The translations under genes were made by a program, and so were the position numbers. A stretch of 64,000 nt of DNA, taken from NCBI GenBank assembly GCA_025200525.1, contig CM045758.1:167364261-167428260 (forward strand), in the 5' to 3' direction. The DNA comes from Camellia lanceoleosa (lineage: Eukaryota; Streptophyta; Magnoliopsida; Ericales; Theaceae). The notes beneath the pieces were generated by a model. It was not told the DNA's origin. It searched no databases and worked only from the letters and a program-made list of their open reading frames with translations. Below are positions 1 to 9,864 of this stretch, piece by piece (the stretch's first letter is position 1; every line of letters starts with the position of its first letter).

Positions 1-112
1 ATAGCTATTGATATCTGATCAATGTGATTTTTTACAGGCATATATTATTCGACGAGTTCTACATATTGAACAGTTCAGATTATCAAAATGGAACCCTTAG
101 TGGGCCCCCAAA
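1..112. repeat. Truncated Mutator-type MITE at the window edge
   Basis: This stretch matches, with scattered substitutions, the right arm of the hairpin MITE at 52609-53008. Shared landmarks in the same order are ATAGCTATTGATATC, GAGTTCTACA, ATTGAAC and GTGGGCCCC. The outer tip of the repeat has decayed beyond about position 112 and the left part lies outside the window, so no target duplication can be tested here. Confidence 0.6.
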
Positions 113-1070
113 GGCCCAATATTATCATCAAACTTTGTAACTTTACCTATGGAATATTTTTTTTTGCCCCCCAAAAAGTGTATAATGGTATGGTCTCAAT
201 CATAAGGACGGCTGTCACGTCCACTCTCTGATTTGTATTATAAAAACATATATAAAATATTTTTTTAATATTTTTTATTTGTGAATAGTAATGTCTTTTT
301 TGTTTTTTGTGTAACTTTTTGACTTTTTGAATTATATGGAAGTTGCTAAACGAGCCCTAAATATTAAAACCTAATTTTCTCTAGGCATATCTTTTAGGAA
401 CAATAATTCTCGATGCACATTTTTTTGTAAAAACAAACAACAATGATTCGTCCCACTAATTTGGGAGCACTAATTGACCACTAATGAGGTGGAAATTCAA
501 AAAAAAACAAAACAAAACAAAACGAAACAAAACAAAACAAAAATACAAGAGCAAAACATCCCATCATGTGAGACCCACACCACTTTAAAACCGTTTTTTG
601 AAATTTTTTTTGAAAAAATGATTTGAAAACTGTTTTTTGAAAAAAAATGCTTGTTTGGTTTTCAAAAAAATATATCATTACAATTTCAAATTTTTCTCTA
701 AATTAATGATTGAAACAATTAAAAAAAACAAAAAAATCACATCAAAACATTCTCTCAGATTTTTTAAATATATATATATACATACATATATGTACTTATA
801 TGTACCTATTCTATTAAAGCCTATCTATCTCATTTTCAAAGCCTACCTATATGTACTTATTATACTAAAGCCTACCTATCTCATTTATTTTTTTGAAAAT
901 ATAATTCATTTTTTAGAATAAACAAACAAGTTGTATAAAATTTTCAAAAAATCATATTCAAAAAATCAAAACCAAACACACAGTGAGTGATTAGTACTTC
1001 TCTTTTTAGTGATTTCACTCATTTTTCAAAAACAAAATACAAAAACCCTATATTTTTCCTCGCTTCTTCC
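113..1070. other. AT-rich intergenic DNA, no gene seen
   Basis: The stretch is rich in A and T runs, with a simple AAAAC-type repeat around 500-545. The segment near 430-500 resembles 61612-61690 (both contain 'CACTA.TGAGGTGG' followed by an A/C-rich simple repeat), so a small dispersed repeat may be present. No reading frame has recognisable protein similarity. Confidence 0.5.
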
Positions 1071-1560
1071 ATTGTTACACTCTATTATCCTCCATTATTT
1101 GTAAGTTCATAGTTCACTGCTTCTATCATTTTTCCATGCAAACCCCCCCCCATCATTCTTGATTTTTGTGGTTACCTTCATCAGTTGAATTGAAACCATA
1201 TACAACCTCAAAGAACCCATCTTCGCAGAGAATTCCCGTGAAATTTTTGAAAGTTCTTTGATTCACGGACACTCCATTATTGAACTTACATGGGCAAAGA
1301 GATGGCGAAAGGTCAAGAATCTGGGAAGAGTCAGAGGTTGGAGGAGTTGCTTGCAAAATTATTTACTGTGGGAAACTTGAGAGCCCTAATTTGAAGAGTA
1401 AGGTTATGAAATGAGGAGGTATTAAACATGAATTCAAAACAGAGATTGTGATTTTAAGAACCCTACAAATGGGATTACCGAATCGGATGGAGCAAGTAGT
1501 TGAATCGAGGTTGTGAGTGATGAATGACGACGATACCGACTTCAATCAACTATATATAAA
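1071..1560. other. Less AT-rich anonymous stretch, possibly a gene fragment
   Basis: Base composition is more balanced than on either side. A short plus-strand frame begins at an ATG near 1289 (MGKEMAKGQ...) but ends after about 35 codons, and the minus-strand frames are equally short. I recognise no family. It could be a decayed exon or a 5' untranslated region, or chance. Confidence 0.25.
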
Positions 1561-1572
1561 ATGTACAATGGT

Positions 1573-1609
1573 AGAGAGACAGCGAGAGCGAGAGAGAGAG
1601 AGAGAGAGA
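1573..1609. repeat. GA microsatellite
   Basis: A run of GA dinucleotides with a few interruptions, directly before the first copy of the 'AGTCC' dispersed repeat. Confidence 0.8.
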
Positions 1610-1654
1610 CAATAATGCTATAAAGAGAGAGAGGTTCATTTGTGACTTCTTTTT

Positions 1655-1925
1655 TTTCTTTTTTTTTTTCAGTTTTATAAATTATCGTTAAAATTTATTA
1701 TTAATGACATTTTTTTCTGATAAATTTTTTAAACTGATACTAAAATTTATAATTAATGATTTTTTTGTGATAAAATTTTTAAATTATCGCTGAAAATTAA
1801 TAATCAGTAATTTTTTTAATAATATATAATGAAAAATGTCATTAACTATTATAGAACCTACTGAATAATAAGTCCATTTAATGTAGGAACTACACGTAAG
1901 TCGCTTAATTTTTTTGTGCGAAAAA
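1655..1925. repeat. Dispersed 'AGTCC' repeat, copy 1 (partial)
   Basis: This copy contains the family's internal motif, a repeated 'attAGTGACttttttgtgacaa' type unit in degenerate form, and ends with 'AATAATAAGTCC' followed by 'gTAAGTC'. The same layout recurs at 2150-2590, 16455-16695, 24276-24805 and, inverted, at 25450-25880. No open frame or target duplication is visible. It is probably a non-autonomous element of unknown class. Confidence 0.5.
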
Positions 1926-2149
1926 AATAGTAAGAGTTATATCTCAAAATATTATCACTTTTTGATATTTTTTTCTCTTACCTTCTACTAATAATTCCTC
2001 CAAAATAAAATACCACGTTTTAAAAGTACATAAGAAAATTTATGTGGACCAATAAAATGGTAATTTAACAATTTTGGCCTCATTTGTTTCAAACTAAAAT
2101 GGTTATCATATTTGGATTTCAGAAAATAAAAAATAAAAAATAATAATAA

Positions 2150-2590
2150 ATTATTAATAAGTCCTAATAGTTGAATTTAATGTTCATCAAATCTTATTAA
2201 AAATAAGTCCTACTACAATCGTCGTTAAAAATAATTTTTTATGACGATTTTTTACATGTTTCTAAAAATTGACAATTAATGATTTTTATTTTGTTATGAT
2301 TTTTATAAATTGTCGTTAAAACTTATAATTAGTGACGTTTTTATATGACAATTTTTTCAAACTATCGCTGAAAGTTAGAAATTAGTAATTTTTTTTGTAA
2401 AATTTTTTTAAAACTGTAACTAAAACTTATAATTAGTGAATTTTTTTGTGATAATTTTTAAACTATCGCTGAAAATTAATTATTAGTGACGTTTTTTTAA
2501 TAATGTACTACAAAAATATTATTAATTATTATAGGACTTATTAAATAATAAGTCCACTTAATAAAACTTATCCGTAAGTCTTCCTTAAAA
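2150..2590. repeat. Dispersed 'AGTCC' repeat, copy 2
   Basis: It starts near AATAAGTCCTAATAG and ends near AATAATAAGTCCACTTAAT. Inside are several degenerate units of roughly 60-80 bp that each carry a TTAGTGAC-like core and a T-run. This is the fullest copy in this orientation. There is no coding content. Confidence 0.55.
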
Positions 2591-3192
2591 ACATAACACA
2601 TGACTAGGGCGCACACAGGATTTTGGCTAATGCACTCAAGTAGAAGCACTGGGAAAGAAGTTTAATTGAGATTAACGTTCCATCTCGCATGGTGTTAAAT
2701 TTATTGAAAAAAATTTAGTGACACATAAATTAATTATGAAACCTGACATAATTTTCTCACTTCAATGAATTTTTATTTTTGTGGATCTTACATCATGTGA
2801 GATGATTGTACCTTATTTTGTAATGATTTTGCACAAGTATAAAAACTGTTAGGTTTTGTCAATAATTAACAAAGTTGATACATTTAAACTATGGTTATCA
2901 TGAAATTCTCTTTATGAGATAAAACTCTCCATTCATCAAAAAGGAAATGAAATTTTCAAAAAATTCTAAGGAAAATTGTTATGAAACATTTCTTAGAGAC
3001 CTTTCTAAAATTCTTGCAAAATACAAAGAAATTTGTTATAAATTCTTGAAAAATCTAGTGAAAAATCGTTTCTCATAATTTTTACTATTTTTCTTGCTTA
3101 CAAATCTTTTTTTCTTTAATAATACTTGTAGATTGTTCTAATAAATTTCTAATTGACAATGAAAGTATTATGATCTTTTATATTTTTTTGAG

Positions 3193-3945
3193 TTACCCCC
3201 TGTGGTTTGAGGCCATAGCACTTTACCCCTGATGGTTTAAATATAAAATATGAAAGTATAATCGTTAACACTATTAATTATAAATTTCTAAAATATGAAA
3301 GTATTATGTGATTTTGGACCAAAGTATAACCGTTAATATTGTTAATTATAAATGTGAAATGATTGTAATATCTTCAAACCTTAGACCTTTTTTGTTATTT
3401 TTTTCTCTACCCTCATTCATACACATAACTATAAAGTCCAACATTAATTCAATTAAATCACAATTAATTATAAAGAATATTATTTTATTTTATTTTAAAT
3501 TAATTATATTTTATATCACAATTAATCCTAAATATTTAATTATTTGTTGTAGTTCCTAATTTTTTAATCTAATTATATTTTAGATCAATTCTTAATTCTT
3601 AATTAATTTATATTTTTATTTAGTTATATTTTAAATCAATCCTTAATTTTATTTTATATTTTAGGTCAATCCTTAATTATATTTTATTTTATTTTGATTA
3701 ACATATTAATCAAATTTTAGATTTGGAGAAAATGGGGGTAAAATTCTTTTTGTTGTATTAATTTCACTTTGTTTTTTTAGAAAATCAAATCGATTCTAAA
3801 AAATAGTATGTGTGATACACTTTCCGTTAGTTTAGATGGAAAAACTAATGGTGACACTTTAATCCAAAATCACATGGGGTTTTTTTTAACTATATTTGAA
3901 CTATAAGAGGTAAAGTGCTCCAACCCCAAATCGCAATAAACTAGG
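3193..3945. repeat. Element with long imperfect inverted termini
   Basis: The left end reads TTACCCCCTGTGGTTTGAGG and continues with AGCACTTTACC. The right end, read on the other strand, carries the matching AGCACTTTACCTCTTATAGTT segment with mismatches. The interior is very AT-rich with no coding content. It resembles the fold-back elements at 55695 and 57482 in its 'TTACCCC..GAGGTTT' style ends. No clear target duplication was found, so class and exact ends are uncertain. Confidence 0.4.
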
Positions 3946-5304
3946 TCGCCGTTTGGCATTGACTTTTTTAGTTGGTTTTTTTGAGTTGAGACTTTTTTAG
4001 TTTAGGAATAAAACGTTCGTGTGATTTGGTTTTTTTGATTTTATGAGAGAAAAGGTAAAATAATCATAGTTTGAATGTGATATTTTGTTTTATTGGCTTA
4101 TTTAACTTATTTTGTCTTTTGTTTTTTTTTTTACCCAACTAAATTAGCCAAACGAAGGCTAAAATGAATTTAACCCCATTTTTTTCTTACTACTCTTATA
4201 CATGTTTTTTTTATTTTTTTTTATTTTTAATTAATTAATTTATTTTTTAAATATTCAATTTGATCTTATATTATCTAGCACTTATGTTTTGTATATAATA
4301 TTTTGGGCTTAGATTTCATGTTTATATTTTTGAACTATTTCTTGCTTTTATTTTGAAAAATATTATATATAATCTTATTTCTTATTATATTTTTTCTCAT
4401 CTAAATATAAATAAATAAATTTTATATACATGCATTAATGTGAATTCTATTACTTCATGTATAAGAGTGAATAAATATTATTTAAAAAAAATTACGTAAG
4501 CATTACTCTTTGATTTCTATATTGGCAACTATGATATAAACCCTTGAGAAAACACACGGCACCCACCAACTACATTCCAAAGGACATGCAAGTTTTTTGT
4601 TTTGTTTTGTTTTGGTTTTTTTTTCTTGGATGCCCATAACACCCCCATGGTAGAATTTTAAGGATTCATCATTACAAGTCAAACTGGGAGAAGCTAGTCA
4701 ATTCACATAAATCGTCGAACTTCCACTTGAGTAGTAGTAAATTCGAACCCTGGTGAATAAAGAAATAAGTTTATCAACTAAAATGACCCCTTGATGGTAG
4801 GACATGCAAGTTTGGCAGTTCCCCATTTGCCATTTTGTAGTTGGTGTAGTTGAGTATCTCAATTAGAGAGTATTATTGACTTTGTTTGTTCCATCTTGAT
4901 AATTTGAATTTTTTTATTTTGAAAGGCCTCTTAACAAATAAAAAATTAAATTAATTAGACAAAATTACATGATTATATTAAATTTATCTTTAAAAAAAAA
5001 AAGAATGATAAGTATAGTTTTAACAATTAAATATCCATTTATCTTTAAAGCTGTTCCATTAGGCTGCCAATCGTTATCAATGGCTCCATCATAATGGACT
5101 TGATCATCTACCATTCAAGTTAGACACCTATCATGAGAGGGTAGATTAACACGTCCGTCACATAATAAATAAAATAACGTTATACGATATTTTTTACATT
5201 TTGTCATTTCCTGACTCCCATGCAAACTTTTCTTATTAGAGGAGAAGCATTAGGTGGTGGGTTGTTGGGTCTTTATTATTTAATGGGTTATGTTAGGTTT
5301 CATG
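3946..5304. other. AT-rich intergenic DNA, no gene seen
   Basis: The stretch contains poly-T and TTTTATTTTT-type simple sequence. 3953-4165 has weak inverted ends ('GCCGTTTGGC' and 'GCCAAACGAAGGC') that suggest an old MITE. No reading frame has recognisable similarity. Confidence 0.4.
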
Positions 5305-5440
5305 AAAAAAAAATTATGAAAATCATCATGAAAGGATCTGCACCGTTAAATCAGGTATAGTATTTTTTTGTATGCCTGATCTAACGATGCAGATCCTTTC
5401 ATAATGTCATGATCTTTTTTTCATGAAATATAGCATTTCC
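5305..5440. repeat. Hairpin repeat
   Basis: The arm AAAGGATCTGCACCGTTA with its flanking CATG and AATCAGG is mirrored by GCCTGATCTAACG and GCAGATCCTTTCAT after a short T-rich loop. The outer TTTCATGAAAAAAA and TTTTTTTCATGAAA also pair. This is probably a small MITE. No target duplication can be assigned. Confidence 0.5.
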
Positions 5441-6207
5441 CTTATTTAATTTTTTGGTGGCTAGAAGTGTGCTCGGAACTTCAACGGGTAATGAATGCAT
5501 TTCTCAGCCAAACAACAAACAGAAATTCCAGGGCGAACTTAAACAAGAAAGTGCGCTCATTACATCTATGGATGCTAGGAGGCATTGGGCATTACATAAA
5601 ATGAAACGACTCTTAATAAAGAATATCTCAACTCTTGCATCGATTATGAATGTACATGAATATTTCACATAATTTTTTCACCTTCTATGTAACTTCTTTC
5701 ATGTACACATATTATGTGAATATTCGTATTTATAATAATAATAAACAGCATTGCCAGTTTTCCTATAAATTGATGTTTTCTACAGTGAATATTATTTGCC
5801 AAGCTAGTCAGTCAAACTCTGCTTTTGCTACCTTTGGGTCCAAACAGGTTGGCTCTACTCAAGCCCCTTTTCAAAGAAGTCACATTATAATAAATTTAAA
5901 TCTACGTCACACAACTTCATTTTCAGATAATGTTTCAGGTTGCTTAACTTTTTCCCATTTACTATCGCTAAACAAAAAAAAAAAGGAAGATTTATTTGTC
6001 GGAGATCTCTACAAAAATTAATTATAATTTCATTAAAAATATATATAATTTTACTTTTTAATACTTATAATATTTTTCACTAATCTAAAAATATTTTCTC
6101 TTACTTAACTGATATGAAATTACCCAAAAAAAAAAGAAAAGAAAAAATGTGGCGGTAAAAGACCTTAGCAATTGCTATACATGAGTAGAAACAGAAGCTA
6201 ATATAAG
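5441..6207. other. Unassigned stretch with short open frames
   Basis: Two overlapping plus-strand frames of 72 and 123 codons occur here (5454-5672 and 5650-6021). Their predicted peptides have no motif I recognise. The second runs into AT-rich sequence and lysine repeats, as expected of chance frames. The composition around 5460-5640 and 5780-5930 is slightly richer in G and C, so a remnant of a gene or LINE cannot be excluded. Confidence 0.25.
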
Positions 6208-6534
6208 CATTACAACAAATTAAGATTTTAGATAAAAATTTAAGAATGAAATTACTTTTTAGGGACAAAATATTTTTGTCACCAAAAGTGTTATTATTTT
6301 ATTGATAAATTATTAATCTTTTGGGACCGAAAGTTGTTTAAAAAAATAAAAATTTTTAGGACTAAGTTATTTTGTCTTTCATAGTGTATTTATTAGCGAC
6401 ATTTTTACAATTTTGTTATGATCTTTTAGCGACTGTCTTTGCGACAATTAAAATTAATCCCTAAAATTATTTTGCAACAAAATTTATACTTTTAGAGACA
6501 ATTTTGATATTTAAAACTCTTATCTGTTATAGTG
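6208..6534. mobile_element. CACTA-type MITE, 327 bp
   Basis: The left end reads CATTACAACAAATTAAG (C to T at the third base of the usual CACTA). The right end, on the other strand, reads CACTATAACAGATAAG. AAG at 6205-6207 and AAG at 6535-6537 form the 3-bp target duplication expected for CACTA elements. The inside is AT-rich with a few 'GCGAC' and 'AGGGAC' motifs near the ends and no coding capacity, so movement would have needed a transposase supplied in trans. It resembles 30766-31151 in ends, target and size. Confidence 0.7.
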
Positions 6535-6539
6535 AAGGT

Positions 6540-7175
6540 TGCAAAAAAAGTATTTGCACTACGGTAGCTATCAATTTGTGACTCTTGTTGGAGGTCTGCA
6601 TTGGTGAGTTGTGAGGTCATTTTGGAGGTCTGCTTTGAATAATTCTACATTGAGGTTCAGTCCTTTTTGGTTTGATTTTTTTGGCTGCCATAATGTTATC
6701 CTTGAGTAGGTGTGGCTGCATTGGTGTGCTGATTAAAGTGTGAGGAGTTTGTATTGATGTGATACTAGGTGCGCAAGGTGCAGCATTCATGGGTTTGCTG
6801 GTCTGTCTATGTGGGGCTGGTGTTTGTGGCAGCATAACGGATCCAGGATTACCATTATGAGAGTATTAACGTTCGTTTAAGGTGCAAATCTTTATAATTT
6901 TTAATTATTTTAAAATTTTAATATAATATATAATTTTTTTCAAATTTTTGGAGGGTGCGATCGTCCCCACCGCACACCCTGTTCCATCATTGAGCATATG
7001 GAGTGGAATTGTGAGAGGCAGCTTGTGTTGCCAATTTGGCAGCTCTTTCTTTTCCGTTGGGATTTCTTGCAGTGATTGTTGGTGGGTGGTTTCCTTTTGT
7101 TTGTTTTTCTCTCTCCTTTGTAATGTTTTATTATTTGTAATAAAATATTACTTTCTTTTTCCGATTACAAAAAAA
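6540..7175 (+). other. Possible LINE-like 3' end remnant
   Basis: A G/T-rich stretch is followed by TAATAAAATATTAC and CCGATTACAAAAAA. This order (G/T-rich 3' region, AATAAAA, then 'CCGAT' and an A-run) resembles the better-preserved LINE-like tail at 14790-15199. There is no coding frame for reverse transcriptase. The call rests on style rather than alignment. Confidence 0.3.
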
Positions 7176-7640
7176 TTATTTGCATTTCAACTGTCATAGT
7201 TATTATTTGCTTCAGCCTTTTTGCGATTGCAAGTATTTTTTGCATCCATCACATTTTCCGGACACAAAAACAAGAAAAGAATTATATAGATACACATATT
7301 ATTTGCAACTGAGTAAAGACTTTTAAACATCCTCATTCAAGTTTGGACATTGGCATTATAATGTAGATTAATCGCAGCGAATCACACACCATCAATAACA
7401 GCAAGTGAAAGTGAGATTTTTTTATTTGGAATAGTTCTAGTTTTTAAGTCAACAATTTCGAGGGGTCTAAGATGTTCACCTAATATAGTGAAAGTGAAAA
7501 TTTTGATTTGGAATGGTTCTAAATTTTAAGCTAACAAAATTTACTATGCCAAAATCAAGAATTTATTTAATTGATTTGCTCAATTGAATTATTTGTTTGT
7601 TTATTTTTTTCACAACTAGAGAATTTTTTTCTCTCACAAG

Positions 7641-7674
<34 letters not shown>

Positions 7675-8244
7675 CCTTTTTCTTTTTTTTTTTTATATGA
7701 AGACTACACATATCTTGTTCTCCTTATACTGTTTTGACGAGAGAATTTCACTAGCAATGACTTGCTCAATTGAATTATTTTGCCATTTTTAGTAGACAAC
7801 TGGATTGTAATAGTTAGGTGTTTATGCCATTGTAGTCTATTATATTTTTCTTTCCTTTTTTTAGTTACTAATATTAAGACTGAATACATATTGTTCTCCT
7901 CATACTTTTTTAACGGAAGATAATTTACTGACATTGTCTGGTTCAATTGAATTACTTTTTTCTTTTCCACAAGTTAACAACTTAATCGTAGTAGTTTTGT
8001 GTTTAGGCCAATGTAGTCTATTAGATTTTGCCTCTTTTTTTATATTGTTCTATTCATAATGTTTTAACAAGAGATTTGTGCATTAATATTATTTTTAAAG
8101 TCTAATTAAATGGACCGACTCTTAGGTGTCATGCTTGTTCAGTTTTGCCTTGTGTGGAATTTACAGCATTTGTGATATAAGGTGCTTTCCATCTGTCAAT
8201 TTACTTGAAAAACAAAAAAACAAAAAAATTTGCATCTAAAAAAC
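7176..8244. other. AT-rich intergenic DNA with a CT microsatellite
   Basis: The main feature is a pure TC run at 7643-7671. Around 7700-8000 there is a loose direct repetition of about 180 bp ('ACATATTGTTCTCCT', 'TTCAATTGAATTA', 'TGTAGTCTATTA'), probably an old local duplication. No gene is recognised. Confidence 0.4.
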
Positions 8245-8684
8245 TATAAATATGTTGGGGTGCAATTCGGGCGGATTCGATTCGGTTGGAAGGTTGCCCA
8301 AGCCCAGCTCAAATTATGCTGAGACCTGCCCAGGCCCGAACTATAACTCGAGGTTGTCTGTCCAAACCCAACCCGAGTTAAACCTGAATTGTTCGATTTG
8401 CCTTTTGCCTGAATTGTAAATGAATTTCAGTTTTTTTTTTTTTTTTTTTGCAACTGCTTTATTAAATTATTAAAATTTGACTCTATTTACATTTTTTTAT
8501 ATAGAAAATCATTAATACTATCAAAACAAATAATTTATATAATGTAAGAGAGATGCCGTTATAGTAGTTCTTACAATTTATGAGTGAAAATAATAAAAAA
8601 AAGAGAGTATGATTTTATGTTATTTGTATATATAATATATGGAAAATGATTTTTTTTCCGAATTTTGTCTTCCCTAATCCCTCG

Positions 8685-8714
8685 AATGCCCAAAACGATA
8701 TCGTTTTGGGCATT
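8685..8714. repeat. Perfect 30-bp palindrome
   Basis: The arm AATGCCCAAAACGAT is followed at once by its exact reverse complement, with no loop. It stands at the left end of the gene-like GA/GC-rich fragment. A decayed relative ('AAAATGATGTTGTTTT') stands at the same relative position in the similar fragment at 23355. Confidence 0.85.
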
Positions 8715-9060
8715 CTTTTTTTTCTTTTTTTTTTTCTTTCTTCTTCTTCTTCTTCGTGCAGGTGCAGGTCAGAGACAGAGGGAGAGGGAGAGGGAGAGGG
8801 AGAGGGAGAGAAAGAGAAAGAGGGAGAGGGAGAGGGAGAGAAGAGAGGCCGATCGTCGCAGCACACTCCAGTCCAGTCCGATAGGCGGCCGATCGTCGCA
8901 GCTCGTCGGCCGATCGTCTCCGCCCTGCCTCCGCCTCCTGTCCAGCCCGGTTGATGTTGGCCTCTCCAATCCAGTCCTTCTTCTTCTTCCTTCTCTTCTT
9001 CTTCTTCTTCCTTTTTCGAATTCGGGGGATTCCGGGGGGGGTGGGGGGGTGGGTTCAAGC
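8715..9060 (+). other. GA/GC-rich gene-like fragment inside the Mutator-like element
   Basis: The order is a T/C-rich tract, a GAGAGG-type purine run, a GC-rich part with repeated GATCGTCGCAG and GGCCGATCGTC words, then CTTCTTCTT repeats and a G-run. All frames give low-complexity Arg/Glu or Ser/Pro peptides, so I do not call a protein. The same order of blocks occurs at 23355-23700, and a looser version at 56870-57070. It looks like a captured 5' untranslated or first-exon region, which Mutator-like elements often carry, but the donor gene is unknown. Confidence 0.45.
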
Positions 9061-9129
9061 TCCCTAGCACGACTCACAATATATATTCAATATTATTTAA
9101 TAATCTAAATTACTTTAATATCATGTAAT

Positions 9130-9517
9130 TGTTGAAAGTTATGAAATCATAGAATTCAAAACAGAACCGTAGAACTCAAAACAGAGATTCAACATTAGAT
9201 AGTGTTTCTTATTGATAGCTCTCTTCCACAAAACAATTTTCACAAGATAGTATCTATATATAAAGATCTAATACAATATTCTAGAATCTCTAACAGTCTA
9301 ACAGAATTCTAGAGTTAGTTACAACTGCAACACATGGACTGTATAACTACTTCAGTAACAGCTGTTTATGTAACTGTGGCTTCAGGATTATGTAACGGTG
9401 GCTTCAGGATCTGTGGCTTCAGGATGGCTTGTGACTGATCTGTGGTTTGAGCTGAAGGTTTGAGCTGAAGGGGTGTACATATGTAACTGTGGCTGATCTG
9501 GTTCAGTAGGCTCAACA
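9130..9517 (-). repeat. Copia 3' LTR
   Basis: It begins TGTTGAAAGTTATG and ends GGCTCAACA on the plus strand. Because the element reads on the minus strand, this left copy is its 3' LTR. Short direct repeats (GTGGCTTCAGGAT three times) occur near 9377-9426. Confidence 0.93.
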
Positions 9518-9864
9518 GTCCCCTGCAAGCTAATGGGCGGCTCAAAGACCATGAGCTTGTCCTTGAGATACTGAAATCTTGAAACAGACAAAGGCTTGGT
9601 AAACAGATCAGCAAGTTGATCAACAGTAGGAATGTATTGAACAACAAATTGTTTAGCCAAAATTTTATCGCGGACAAAATGACAGTCGATTTCGATATGC
9701 TTCGAGCGAGAATGAAATACGGGATTAGATGCCAAAGCCATAGCAGACAGATTATCACACCAAAGCACAGGAGTGGTAGATGAAGAGATACCCATTTCAG
9801 TGAGTAACATTGTAAGCCAACTGAGCTCAGCAGCAGTATGTGCTAAAGCACGATACTACTGCCC
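9388..9864 (-). pseudogene. Copia RNase H C-terminal part (shifted frame)
   Basis: This frame picks up the RNase H fold after the 853-codon frame ends. It reads YRALAHTAAELSW, then WCDNLSAMALASNP and RSKHIEIDCHFVRD, which are the C-terminal RNase H blocks of copia elements, and continues through VVQYIPTVDQLADLFTKPL. RNase H removes the RNA strand of the RNA-DNA hybrid during reverse transcription. The usual S-S-T-E-A-E-Y block just before it is disrupted near 9850-9865, and the frame changes there. The last 40 or so residues run into LTR sequence with repeated PEAT motifs. Confidence 0.85.
9518..9530 (-). other. Copia polypurine tract
   Basis: Read on the minus strand, GCTTGCAGGGGAC abuts the 3' LTR. 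This is the place and composition expected for the primer of plus-strand DNA synthesis. It is short and only moderately purine-rich. Confidence 0.6.

Noticed and set aside
5454..6021. Two plus-strand frames of 72 and 123 codons as a possible host gene
   Set aside because: No recognisable motif, no splice structure and drift into low-complexity A/T-rich sequence. Kept only as an unassigned stretch.
8615..9108. Overlapping frames of 100-150 codons on both strands around the GA/CT-rich island
   Set aside because: All are Arg/Glu, Ser/Pro or Leu/Ser low-complexity products of simple repeats, open in several frames at once. No domain is visible.
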